Assembly (NCBI GenBank): GCA_035550595.1
Contig: DASZOV010000059.1
Location: 1-64,000, forward strand
Origin: CALFMR01 sp035550595
GTDB taxonomy: Bacteria > Acidobacteriota > Vicinamibacteria > Vicinamibacterales > SCN-69-37
Direction: 5' to 3'
DNA: 64,000 nucleotides
How positions within the stretch are numbered: position 1 is the stretch's first letter; every line of letters starts with the position of its first letter. Below the pieces are notes generated by a model. The model was not told the origin of the DNA and searched no databases. It worked only from the letters and a program-made list of their open reading frames with translations. Made by a program: the position numbers and the translations under genes. Below are positions 27,732-36,103 of the stretch, piece after piece.

Positions 27732-28190
27732 GTGAAATGTCCGTACTGCGGTCACCTGGGGGACAAGGTCGTCGACTCGCGCGAGAGCCGCGAGGGCGAA
27801 GTGATCCGCCGTCGGCGTGAGTGTCTCGAGTGCGGCCGGCGCTTCACGAGCTATGAGCGCATCGACGAGATCCCGTACATGGTCGTCAAGAAGGATGGCC
27901 GGCGCGAGCGTTTCGATCGCCAGAAGCTCGTCGGCGGTCTGCTGAAGGCGTGCGAAAAGCGTCCCGTGCGCGTGCCGTCGCTCGAGACGATTGCCGACAA
28001 GCTCGAGATGACGCTGCAGGAGCGGCCCGATCGCGAGATCACGACCGAGGAGATCGGCGCCTACGTCATGCAGGAGCTCAAGCAGCTCGACAAGGTCGCC
28101 TTCGTGCGCTTCGCGTCCGTGTACCGGAACTTCCGCGATCTCGACGAGTTCAAGGACGAGCTGAACGCCCTGCTCAGGACGCGCGACTGA
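27732..28190 (+). CDS. nrdR: transcriptional repressor NrdR
   Basis: A 152-residue ATP/dATP-sensing repressor of ribonucleotide reductase genes. The zinc ribbon has Cys3/6 (CPYCGH) and Cys31/34 (CLECGRRFTSYER), and an ATP-cone (about residues 45-135) follows. The start is GTG at 27732 with GGAGGGA 8 nt upstream. The stop overlaps the next ATG (TGATG), and the gene begins an apparent operon with DUF4390 and ntrYX. Confidence 0.97.
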   Translation: MKCPYCGHLGDKVVDSRESREGEVIRRRRECLECGRRFTSYERIDEIPYMVVKKDGRRERFDRQKLVGGLLKACEKRPVRVPSLETIADKLEMTLQERPDREITTEEIGAYVMQELKQLDKVAFVRFASVYRNFRDLDEFKDELNALLRTRD

Positions 28191-28729
28191 TGGGCCGGCG
28201 ACTGGCGGCGACGGCCGTCCTCTGCAGCCTGGTCGCGGCCGGACCGGAGGCGGCGTCGGGCGCGATCCGCGTGACGCCGATCGTCACGCCCGAGAGCATC
28301 GCCGCGTCCTTCAGCGCGCCGGCCGTGTTCGGCGACGAGGCGCGCGAGGTCCTGCAGAGCGGCCTCGTGCTCACCTTCACCTTTTTCGTCGAGCTGCGGC
28401 GCCCGTCGTCGATCTGGTTCGATCGCACGATCACGAGCGTCACGACCGCGTCGTCGGCCCGCTTCGACAATCTCACCGGCGTCTATCAGGTCTCCAAGCT
28501 TCGCGATGGCCGTGTGGTCTGGTCCGAACGGACGGAAGATGCCGCCCAGGTCGGACGATGGATGACGACGTTCGACCACGTGCCGCTCGCGCGCGTCGGA
28601 CCGCTCGCCGCCGACACTGGGTACTACGTGCGCGTTCGCATGCAGTCGAGTCCGCGGCGCACGTTCTCGCTCTGGCCCTGGGCCGGCGATGCCGGATCGG
28701 GCCGCGCGGACTTCACGTTCGGCCACTGA
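28190..28729 (+). CDS. DUF4390 family protein
   Basis: A 179-residue exported protein: signal peptide (RLAATAVLCSLVAAGPEAASG), then a beta-rich domain with the DUF4390-like LVLTFTFFVELRRPSSIWFD. Its role is unknown. DUF4390 genes are commonly located just before NtrY-type kinases, as here, which supports the call and hints at a sensory or envelope role. The ATG overlaps the nrdR stop. Confidence 0.8.
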   Translation: MGRRLAATAVLCSLVAAGPEAASGAIRVTPIVTPESIAASFSAPAVFGDEAREVLQSGLVLTFTFFVELRRPSSIWFDRTITSVTTASSARFDNLTGVYQVSKLRDGRVVWSERTEDAAQVGRWMTTFDHVPLARVGPLAADTGYYVRVRMQSSPRRTFSLWPWAGDAGSGRADFTFGH

Positions 28730-28730
28730 C

Positions 28731-31016
28731 ATGTTCCTGCGGTCTTCGCCCGCCGACGCCGCGCCGCCGGCCGACGTGCGCCGCCGTCCGCTCGACAATC
28801 CGCGCGTCCTTGTCGTCGTCGGTGTTCTGCTCGTCGCCATCCTCGCCGGGTTGTTCTGGTTCGCGGGACGGACGAGCGACATCGCGCCGCAACTGCTGAC
28901 CGACGTCCTGTTGTACGCGTTGCTCGGCGTCGATCTCGCGCTCTTGCTCGCACTCGGCTTCGTGCTCGCGCGGAGCCTGTTGAAGCTGTGGGTCGAGCAG
29001 CGGCGCGCCGCGCCGTTCGCGCGATTCCGCGCCAAGCTCGTTGCCGCGCTCCTGGCCATGACGATTCTGCCCGCCGGGCTCGTGCTGCTCAGCGGCAGTC
29101 AGATCATCCGCGACAGTGCGGCGCGCTGGTTCAGCGAGCCGGTCGACACCGTGCTCGGCGCGGCGCAAGCCATCGCGCGCCAGTACTACGAGGATCAGCA
29201 GGACGCGATGGTCCTGCGCGCGCGCCGGCTCGCGCGCACGCTGCCGCCGGCGGCTGTGGCTGCCGGAGACGTCGCGGCGGTGAGTGGCGCGATCGAAGAA
29301 GAGCCGCGCACGATGCGTGACGGCCTCGTCGAGCTGTACCGCGTCATCGTCGATCCGCCGCGCCCGCCCGACGTGCGGTTCCTGTTCTCGGCGCAGTCGG
29401 CCGCGCCGAAGGATCACGGCTTCGCCTCGGCCGATCGGCTCGCCGCGCGCGCGCTCGCGTCGGGCCATGAGGAGACGCAGCAGGACGATCTCAGCGCCGG
29501 CGGCACGCTCCTGCGCGCGGCCGCGCCCATCCACGGTCGCGACCGCGTCGTCGGCGTGGTCGTGGTGTCGCAGCTCGTCTCGGCCGATCTGCGCGCTCGC
29601 GCGCTCGAGGCGACCGCTGCGTACGAAAGCTATCAGGGGCTTCGCGTGTTGAAGGCGCCCATCCAAGGCGTCTACCAGTCGGTGTTCCTCGCCGTGAGCC
29701 TGCTCATCCTGATGAGCGCGACGTGGCTCGGCTTGTATCTCGCCAAGCGCATCACGCGGCCCGTGCAGATGCTCGCCGAAGGCGCGCGCGCGATTGGCGC
29801 GGGCGATCTCGACCTGCGGCTCGAACCGGAGACGAGCGACGAGCTCGGCGCGCTCGTCGAGTCGTTCAACATGATGGCCGCCGAGCTCAAGACGAGCCGC
29901 GAACGGCTGGAACAGTCGCGCCGCGATCTCGAGCAGAAGAACCGCGAAGTCGACGCGCGCCGCCGCTACATCGAGACGATTCTCGATCGCGTGGCCACTG
30001 GCGTCATCTCGCTCGACGCGTCCGGTCGGATCTCGACGCTCAACGGCGCGGCCGAACGGCTGCTCGGCCTCGATGCGCGCGTCGTCGGCCGTCCGGCCAC
30101 CGACGTCCTCACGCAGGGCGATCTCGCGGGACTCGCGCCCGTGCTCGAGCGGACGCGCGGCGTGCAGGGCGGTGTGGCGCAGGAGGTCATGCTGCAGCGT
30201 CCCGACGGCGAGCTGCACCTGGCCGCGGCGGCCACGGCGCTCGTCGGCCGCGGCGATCGCCGTGAAGGCGCGGTCATCGTGCTCGACAACATCACGCCGC
30301 TCATCCGCGCGCAGCGCGTGGCGGCCTGGCGTGACGTGGCGCGGCGCCTCGCGCACGAGGTCAAGAATCCGCTCACGCCCATCCAGCTCAGCGCCGAGCG
30401 CCTCCGGCGTCACTTCGGCGGCGCGCCCGAGGCGACGCGCGCGCTCGTGGCCGAGTGTACCGACGCGATCATCGTCGAGGTCGAAGCGCTCAAGGGGCTC
30501 GTCGACGAATTCGCGCAGTTCGCGCGCATGCGCGGGCCGCGGCTCGTGCCGACCGATCTGAACGCGCTCATCGACGGCGCGTTGTTGCTCTATGCCGCCG
30601 TGCTGCAGCAGGGCCGGCTCGTCGTGCAGCGCCGGCTCGCGCCCGCGCTGCCGCCCGTCCGTGTCGACGCCGAGCAGATGCGCCAGGTCGTCATCAACCT
30701 CGTCGACAACGCCATCGAGGCGCTCGGCGGTCCGTCGCCACCGGCACGCCCCGGCGGCTCGCTCCCGACCATCGTCATCGCGACGATTGACGATCGAACG
30801 AATGGCGCGGTGCGGTTCGTCGTGAGCGACAATGGCCCGGGCGTGCCGGCGGCGGATCGCGACAAGCTGTTCATGCCGTACTACTCGACCAAGGGACGGG
30901 GCAGCGGACTGGGGCTGGCGATCGTCCGGCGGATTGTCGTCGAACACGGCGGCAACATTCAGGCCGCGCCGGCGCGACCAACTGGGACGACGTTCACCGT
31001 GGAGCTGCCGGCCTAG
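28731..31016 (+). CDS. NtrY-type sensor histidine kinase
   Basis: A 761-residue membrane kinase. Several N-terminal helices (about 25-120) are followed by a periplasmic region and a further helix (about 320-345), HAMP (KRITRPVQMLAEGARAIGAG), PAS (about 410-500), the phosphoacceptor His542 in RLAHEVKNPLTPIQL (the NtrY H-box), and HATPase with the N box NLVDNAIEA and G boxes SDNGPGVP and GRGSGLGLAIV. It starts 1 nt after the DUF4390 stop and is followed 18 nt later by its cognate regulator. A role in nitrogen or redox sensing is inferred from the NtrY family only. Confidence 0.93.
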   Translation: MFLRSSPADAAPPADVRRRPLDNPRVLVVVGVLLVAILAGLFWFAGRTSDIAPQLLTDVLLYALLGVDLALLLALGFVLARSLLKLWVEQRRAAPFARFRAKLVAALLAMTILPAGLVLLSGSQIIRDSAARWFSEPVDTVLGAAQAIARQYYEDQQDAMVLRARRLARTLPPAAVAAGDVAAVSGAIEEEPRTMRDGLVELYRVIVDPPRPPDVRFLFSAQSAAPKDHGFASADRLAARALASGHEETQQDDLSAGGTLLRAAAPIHGRDRVVGVVVVSQLVSADLRARALEATAAYESYQGLRVLKAPIQGVYQSVFLAVSLLILMSATWLGLYLAKRITRPVQMLAEGARAIGAGDLDLRLEPETSDELGALVESFNMMAAELKTSRERLEQSRRDLEQKNREVDARRRYIETILDRVATGVISLDASGRISTLNGAAERLLGLDARVVGRPATDVLTQGDLAGLAPVLERTRGVQGGVAQEVMLQRPDGELHLAAAATALVGRGDRREGAVIVLDNITPLIRAQRVAAWRDVARRLAHEVKNPLTPIQLSAERLRRHFGGAPEATRALVAECTDAIIVEVEALKGLVDEFAQFARMRGPRLVPTDLNALIDGALLLYAAVLQQGRLVVQRRLAPALPPVRVDAEQMRQVVINLVDNAIEALGGPSPPARPGGSLPTIVIATIDDRTNGAVRFVVSDNGPGVPAADRDKLFMPYYSTKGRGSGLGLAIVRRIVVEHGGNIQAAPARPTGTTFTVELPA

Positions 31017-31034
31017 CGCGCGGAGCATTCGACG

Positions 31035-32432
31035 ATGGCGACCATTCTCATCGTGGACGACGAAGCGGGCGTGCGGTCGTCGCTCGGCGGCGTCTTGCGC
31101 GACGAAGGCTACGTCGTCGACACGGCCGACAGCGGAGAAGCGTGCCTCGACATGGCCGTGGCGCGCCCGTACGACGTCGTGCTGCTCGACGTGTGGTTGC
31201 CGGGCATCGACGGGATCGCCACGCTCAGCCAGTTGCGCGACCGGCAGATCGATGCGCAGGTCGTCATGATCTCGGGACACGCGAGCATCGAGTCGGCCGT
31301 GCGCGCGACCAAGCTCGGCGCATTCGACTTCATCGAGAAGCCGCTCTCGCTCGAGAAAACGGTGCTCGTCGTGCGCAACGCGATCGTGCAGCGCCAGCTC
31401 GAGGTCGAGAACCGCGCACTGCGCGCGCGCGTCGATCGGCGGCGCACGGTCGTCGGCGACAGCCAGGCGATCGGCCGGCTGCGCGAGCAGATCGCGATGG
31501 CCGCGCCGACCAACGGCCGCGTCCTCATCTCGGGCGAGAACGGGACGGGCAAGGAGCTCGTCGCGCGCCAGGTACACGCGCTCAGCCGGCGGCGCGCCGG
31601 ACCATTCGTCGAGGTCAACTGCGCGGCGCTGCCCGAGGAACTGATCGAGTCGGAGCTGTTCGGTCACGCCAAGGGCGCGTTCACCGGCGCGGTCGCCGAC
31701 CGCCGCGGCAAGTTCGAGACGGCGAGCAGCGGCACGCTGTTCCTCGACGAAGTCGCCGACATGAGCTTGAAGACGCAGGCCAAGGTGTTGCGTGTCCTCC
31801 AGGAACAGGTCGTCGAGCCGGTCGGCGGGCAGGCGGGCATCCACGTCGACGTCCGGATCATCGCGGCGACCAACAAGTCACTCAACGAGGAAATCCGTCA
31901 GGGCCACTTCCGCGAGGACCTCTTCTTTCGTCTGAACGTCATCCCGATCTTCGTCCCGCCGCTGCGCGAACGTGGCGACGACGTAGTGCGGCTGGCGGAG
32001 CATTTCGTGACGGAGCTGTCGCGCGAGTACGGCCGGCGCGCGAAGACGTTCGCGCCCGACGCGCTCGACGTCATCCGCGCGTACCGCTGGCCGGGCAACG
32101 TCCGCGAGCTGCGCAACGTGATCGAGCGGCTGATGATCATGGTGCCGAGCGATCTCATCCAAGCCTCGGATCTGTCGTTCCTCGACGTGAGCCGCCCGCG
32201 CGACGATCGTCCGGTGACCGCGGTCGAGCCGCTCTTCCAGGCGCGCGAGGCCTGGGAGCGCGGCTACGTGCTCTCCGCGCTCGCGGCCTTCGACGGCAAC
32301 ATCTCGCGCACGGCCGAAGCGCTCGGCCTCGAACGCAGCAATCTCTACCGCAAGATGCGCGGCCTCGGCATCGCGCCGTCGCGCGATCGCGACGAAGCGG
32401 ATGCGGATGTGGGACCGATCAGATCAAGTTAG
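31035..32432 (+). CDS. NtrX/NtrC-family sigma-54-dependent response regulator
   Basis: A 465-residue activator. Receiver domain (1-120) with phospho-acceptor Asp52 (LLDVWLPGIDG), sigma-54 AAA+ domain with Walker A GENGTGKE, the sigma-54 contact GAFTGA and Walker B GTLFLDEVADM, and a C-terminal Fis-type HTH (GNISRTAEALGLERSNLYRK). It should be phosphorylated by the adjacent NtrY-like kinase and open sigma-54 promoters. Confidence 0.95.
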   Translation: MATILIVDDEAGVRSSLGGVLRDEGYVVDTADSGEACLDMAVARPYDVVLLDVWLPGIDGIATLSQLRDRQIDAQVVMISGHASIESAVRATKLGAFDFIEKPLSLEKTVLVVRNAIVQRQLEVENRALRARVDRRRTVVGDSQAIGRLREQIAMAAPTNGRVLISGENGTGKELVARQVHALSRRRAGPFVEVNCAALPEELIESELFGHAKGAFTGAVADRRGKFETASSGTLFLDEVADMSLKTQAKVLRVLQEQVVEPVGGQAGIHVDVRIIAATNKSLNEEIRQGHFREDLFFRLNVIPIFVPPLRERGDDVVRLAEHFVTELSREYGRRAKTFAPDALDVIRAYRWPGNVRELRNVIERLMIMVPSDLIQASDLSFLDVSRPRDDRPVTAVEPLFQAREAWERGYVLSALAAFDGNISRTAEALGLERSNLYRKMRGLGIAPSRDRDEADADVGPIRSS

Positions 32433-32434
32433 AA

Positions 32435-32456
32435 GTGTGAAGCCAGAAGCCAGACG
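32435..32456. repeat. family C runs after ntrX
   Basis: GAAGTGTGAAGCCAGAAGCC lies immediately after the ntrX stop, related to the runs at 32600-32635. Confidence 0.4.
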
Positions 32457-32466
32457 TGGGTTCTTG

Positions 32467-32500
32467 GCCTCACGCGAAGACGCGAAGATCGCGAAGGGGC
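32467..32500. repeat. family D GCGAAG-rich repeat
   Basis: CCTCACGCGAAGACGCGAAG then ATCGCGAAGG, differing from the copy at 11847 by only one or two bases. Confidence 0.6.
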
Positions 32501-32513
32501 ACGCATCTTCCTT

Positions 32514-32577
32514 GTAGGGGCGGCCCCCTGTCACCGCCCGGACCGTCGGGCCGGCAGGGGGGCCGGCCCCTACACTC
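32514..32577. repeat. family B REPIN-like pair (one inverted, one direct)
   Basis: An inverted unit (32514-32541, starts GTAGGGGCGGCC) faces a direct unit (32548-32575, ends GGCCGGCCCCTACAC) with about 6 nt between. The pair could fold into one long hairpin. It lies in the convergent gap between ntrX and the formiminotransferase gene. Confidence 0.75.
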
Positions 32578-32599
32578 GTGGGCCCGCCGTGTCAGCTTT

Positions 32600-32635
32600 A
32601 CTTCTGGCTTCTGGCTTTTAACTTCTAACTTGATC
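32600..32635. repeat. family C runs at the formiminotransferase stop
   Basis: Repeats of ACTTCTGGCTT and TAACTTC overlap the 3' end of the minus-strand gene, so the last codons of that gene are repeat-derived. Confidence 0.45.
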
Positions 32636-33535
32636 GTCCAGCCCCGCGGCTTCGAGCTGACGCTCGAGAATCCGTGCCTCGGTGAAATCCGGGATCTGCA
32701 GCCGTGTCGCGGGATCGGGCGGCAGCGCGCGGCGGGGGACGAGGCCGATGATTTCGCTTTCGGCGACGTGGACGTCATCGCGCGCGGCTTCGGCGGCGAC
32801 CGCGTCGAAGGCGGCGGCGAGCGGCGTGACGTCGACGTTCGTGAGGTTCATCGACACCTGCACCAGGCCGCGATCCGGCAAGTCGACGGCCATTGCCTTG
32901 ACGAAGGGCAGGCCGCCCGAGCGCTCGCGGACCGCCGCGGCGATCCGGCGGGCGACGTCGAGACGAGTCGTCGCCAGGTTGACGTTGTAGGCGACGAGCA
33001 TTCCGCGCGCGCCGACGGCCGTGGCGCCGGCGGTGGGGTGCGGCGTGGATGGACCGAAGTCCGGCGCGCCGCCGGGCTCGCGCATGCGCGCGGCCAGCGC
33101 TTCGAACCCGCCGCGCCGCACGTCCTGCAGCGCGCGTCGCGCGGGTGACGAGGCCGCGGCCTCGTAGAGATAGACGGGCAGCGCAAAGCGACGCGCGATC
33201 GTGGCGCCGGCCTCGCGTGCGAGATCGACCGCCTCGGCGAGCGTCGCCGTGCCGAGCGGCACGAACGGCACGACGTCGACCGCGCCTATCCGCGGGTGCG
33301 CACCGGCGTGCGAGCGAAGGTCGATAGCCTCAATGGCGACGCCAATGAGCGCGACGACGCCGTCGAGGAGCGCGCCGGCAGGTGCGGCGAGCGTGATGAC
33401 GCTCCGATGGTGGACGGCATCACCGCTCGCGTCCAGCACCGACGCCCCGGCCGCACGCGCTGCGTCGACGCAGGCCGCGAGCACGTCGGGCCGGCGCCCC
33501 TCGCTCACGTTCGGCACGCACTCGAAGATCGGCAT
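32618..33535 (-). CDS. glutamate formiminotransferase
   Basis: A 305-residue enzyme transferring the formimino group of formiminoglutamate to tetrahydrofolate in histidine breakdown. Family features are the N-terminal FECVPNVSEGR, the catalytic-region DASGDAVHHRSVITLAA, SHAGAHPRIGAVDVVPF, and the second-domain LVAYNVNLATTR and VQVSMNLTNVD. It contains only the transferase half (about 300 aa), without the cyclodeaminase domain of the fused enzyme. No other hut genes are nearby. The start at 33535 is the family N-terminus. Confidence 0.93.
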   Translation of the reverse strand: MPIFECVPNVSEGRRPDVLAACVDAARAAGASVLDASGDAVHHRSVITLAAPAGALLDGVVALIGVAIEAIDLRSHAGAHPRIGAVDVVPFVPLGTATLAEAVDLAREAGATIARRFALPVYLYEAAASSPARRALQDVRRGGFEALAARMREPGGAPDFGPSTPHPTAGATAVGARGMLVAYNVNLATTRLDVARRIAAAVRERSGGLPFVKAMAVDLPDRGLVQVSMNLTNVDVTPLAAAFDAVAAEAARDDVHVAESEIIGLVPRRALPPDPATRLQIPDFTEARILERQLEAAGLDDQVRS

Positions 33536-33588
33536 CGGCCGGTGTTCTACCACAGCTCCCGCACGTTGGCCGGCGACGCGGGATCCTC

Positions 33589-33617
33589 TTGTACCGCCGC
33601 GAAGGCGTCGATATAAT
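33589..33617 (+). promoter_or_regulatory. promoter of the TPR-RDD-pgpA-cinA run
   Basis: A perfect TATAAT (33612-33617) with TTGTAC 17 bp upstream (33589-33594). The start point would fall about 9 nt before the ATG at 33633, within the GAGG ribosome site, so the leader is very short. Confidence 0.6.
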
Positions 33618-33632
33618 CGCGAGGACGCCACG

Positions 33633-34439
33633 ATGGCCGAACCGACGCGCGCCTTTCCACGATCCCTGCCGCTGACTGCCGACCGCGACAGCCGTGTGGA
33701 AGCCCTGCTCGTCGACGGCGTCGATCGCTACGTGGCGGGTCAATATCAGGAAGCGATTCACCTCTGGACGCGCGTGCTCTTCCTCGACCGATCGCACGCG
33801 CGCGCCCGCGCCTACATCGATCGCGCCCGCACGGCGCTCGCCGAGCGGCAGCGGCGCACCGACGAGTTGATGGACGGTGCCACGGCCAGTCTCGCGCTCG
33901 GCGATTCGGATCGCGCTCGCGCGTTGCTCGCGAGCGCGGCGGGAGCACCGGCTGACGAGGAACGGATGGCCGTCCTGTCGCTGCAACTCGATCGGCTCGA
34001 GCGTGCCCAGGGCCGCCGGCCGTCGTCGGCGCGTGCCCAGGCCGCCGTCGTCGACGCCGTACCGATCGTGGGGCGTCCGGCGCGTTGGCGGCGGACGAGC
34101 ATACTCGTCGCGCTGGCCGCGGCTGCGATGCTCGTGGCCCTCGTCGCCGGTGAACGACTCGCGCAGGGATGGTTGGGCATCGATGCCGGACCGCTCGACC
34201 TGCCGCCCGCGCCGGCGGGCACGCGTGCGACGTCAGGCGCCGACGCGGTGCTCGCGCACGCACGTGCCCTCTACGCGAGCGGGCATCTCGACGAAGCGCT
34301 CGGCGTCCTCGATCGCATCGACGCCGACAGTCCGTTGTCTCGCGCGGCCGAGTCGCTGCGTCTCGAGATTCGTCGCGCGCGACGCAGCGGCATGGGATCA
34401 GCGGGCGACATCGATCTTTCCGGGGCAGGCCGACCATGA
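33633..34439 (+). CDS. TPR-like membrane protein
   Basis: A 268-residue protein. TPR-like helical repeats occur at about 25-120 (LVDGVDRYVAGQYQEAIHLW) and again near the C-terminus (DAVLAHARALYASGHLDEAL), flanking one membrane helix (about 153-173, TSILVALAAAAMLVALVAGE). It is probably a protein-interaction adaptor at the inner membrane; no specific function is known. Its stop overlaps the next start (ATGA), so it works or is made with the zinc-ribbon RDD protein. Confidence 0.75.
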   Translation: MAEPTRAFPRSLPLTADRDSRVEALLVDGVDRYVAGQYQEAIHLWTRVLFLDRSHARARAYIDRARTALAERQRRTDELMDGATASLALGDSDRARALLASAAGAPADEERMAVLSLQLDRLERAQGRRPSSARAQAAVVDAVPIVGRPARWRRTSILVALAAAAMLVALVAGERLAQGWLGIDAGPLDLPPAPAGTRATSGADAVLAHARALYASGHLDEALGVLDRIDADSPLSRAAESLRLEIRRARRSGMGSAGDIDLSGAGRP

Positions 34440-35644
34440 GATGTCCGAAGTGCCACTACATCAGCTTCGAGCCCGAGCCGCGCTGCCGGAATTGCGGTTA
34501 CGGCTTCTCGCTGGCTGAGTCGGGCGGCGCGGCGCCGCCGGTTGCCGACGATCCGCTTGCGGACTTCGCGCTGCGTGACGCGGAGTGGACGCCCGCGGGA
34601 CGCAGCGGTCTTGGCGCGGCGCCGGCCGATGTGGATCTCGGTGCGCCACTCTCGCACGACTCGGTGCGGACGAGCGCACCGACGCCTGCGGCGTCAGCCG
34701 CGATTTCCTCGACGCCTGCATCGTCGACGGCACACGACGTCATCGATCGCCTCGATCGTCCGCCGGTCCGTCCGTCGCCGTCACCGCGTCCGGCGGCCGT
34801 GCCAGTTGTCGAGCGATCGCGCGTGACGCCGGTCGCACCGGTGACGCCCGCGCCGCCGCGGCCCGCGGTGCCGCCGACCACGGAACTGCCGCTCTTCGTC
34901 AAGGACATCGTGGCGCCGGCCGACGAAACGCCCGTCGAGGCCGCGGTTGACACCACGCCGGTCGCGCCGCCGCCCGCTCCCCCCACGCCGCCGCCACTCA
35001 CGCCCGCGATGGCCGCCGCGGTCGAGGAGCGCGTCATGCGACCCGGCGAGCCTCGCGCACCGCTGTCCGTGCGGCGCAGCGTCGACACCCCGCCCGCGCG
35101 CCCGCGTGCCTCGTCGCCCACGCCGCGCAAGCTCGGTCCGCTCGATCGCGATCTGCTCGAGGATCTGCACCGCATCGAGAAGGTCGAGCAGCGTGAAGCC
35201 GCGGCCGCGGCTCGCGCCGAGGCGGGCGCCGATCGAGTCGGTGCCGCGCGTCGTCTGGGTGCCGCGGCGCTCGACGCACTCTTCGTCGGCGCGCTCGCGA
35301 CCTTTCTCGTGTGGGTGACGCTACGCTGGTGCGATTTGCCGTTCGCGCGCGTGCGCGTTCTGCCCATCGCGCCCATGGCCGCGTTCATGTTTCTCATCGT
35401 CGTCGGCTATCTGCTGCTCTTCACCGCGGCCGGCGGTCAGACGCTCGGCAAGATGGCCGCGGCCATTCGCGTCATCGGCGACGACGATCGCGATGAGACG
35501 TTGACGGTGGGGCAAGCGGCCGCGCGTAGCGTGCTGGCCGTGCCGTCGGTCGTCGCGCTCGGTGCGGGCTTCGTGCCCGCGCTCATCGGCGACGAACGCG
35601 CCGTCCACGATCGGCTCGCGCACACGCGCGTCGTGCGCGCATGA
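34436..35644 (+). CDS. zinc-ribbon and RDD-domain membrane protein
   Basis: A 402-residue protein: N-terminal zinc ribbon (MRCPKCHYISFE, then CRNCGYGF), a long Pro/Ala/Thr-rich disordered linker (about 40-270), and a C-terminal RDD domain (about 275-402) with RVGAARRLGAAALDALFVGA and GQTLGKMAAAIRVIGDD, forming two to three helices. Zinc-ribbon plus RDD fusions are known but uncharacterised. It overlaps genes on both sides by ATGA. Confidence 0.85.
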   Translation: MRCPKCHYISFEPEPRCRNCGYGFSLAESGGAAPPVADDPLADFALRDAEWTPAGRSGLGAAPADVDLGAPLSHDSVRTSAPTPAASAAISSTPASSTAHDVIDRLDRPPVRPSPSPRPAAVPVVERSRVTPVAPVTPAPPRPAVPPTTELPLFVKDIVAPADETPVEAAVDTTPVAPPPAPPTPPPLTPAMAAAVEERVMRPGEPRAPLSVRRSVDTPPARPRASSPTPRKLGPLDRDLLEDLHRIEKVEQREAAAAARAEAGADRVGAARRLGAAALDALFVGALATFLVWVTLRWCDLPFARVRVLPIAPMAAFMFLIVVGYLLLFTAAGGQTLGKMAAAIRVIGDDDRDETLTVGQAAARSVLAVPSVVALGAGFVPALIGDERAVHDRLAHTRVVRA

Positions 35645-36099
35645 AGGCCGTCGCGCTTTTCATCGCCACGGGCGCGGGCTCGGGCTACGCGCCGGTGGCA
35701 CCCGGCACGTTCGGGTCCGTCGTCGGCCTCATCATTTATTTCCTGACCTGGCGTTGGCCGGCGAGCTGGCAGGCCGTGTTGCTCGCCGTGATCAGCCTCG
35801 TCGGTATCTGGGCGTCGACCGTGGCCGAGCGTCATTTCGGCCGCGAGGACCCCGGGCAAGTCGTCATCGACGAAGTCGCGGGTCAGTTGCTGACGTTGTT
35901 CCTGCTCGGCGTCGGCCCGGTATGGGCCATCGTCGGCTTCCTCATCTTCCGTGTGCTCGACGTCATCAAGCCGTGGCCCGCGCGACAACTCGAAGTGCTG
36001 CCCAGCGGGCTCGGCATCATGGCCGACGACCTCATGGTCGGCGTGTACGGATGGATCATCATGCGCGTCCTCCTGGGCGTCGCGGCACGGGTGTTCTGA
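35641..36099 (+). CDS. pgpA: phosphatidylglycerophosphatase A
   Basis: A 152-residue membrane phosphatase making phosphatidylglycerol. Typical PgpA features are SGYAPVAPGTFGSVVGL, the catalytic DPGQVVIDEVAGQLLTLF, and FRVLDVIKPWPARQLE, with about four helices. The start overlaps the upstream stop (ATGA); cinA starts 5 nt downstream, a widespread pgpA-cinA pairing. Confidence 0.95.
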   Translation: MKAVALFIATGAGSGYAPVAPGTFGSVVGLIIYFLTWRWPASWQAVLLAVISLVGIWASTVAERHFGREDPGQVVIDEVAGQLLTLFLLGVGPVWAIVGFLIFRVLDVIKPWPARQLEVLPSGLGIMADDLMVGVYGWIIMRVLLGVAARVF

Positions 36100-36103
36100 C
36101 GGG

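Noticed and set aside
28713..31844. 1043-codon open frame antisense to ntrY and ntrX
   Set aside because: Spans two clear plus-strand genes and has no recognisable domain; typical GC-rich shadow.
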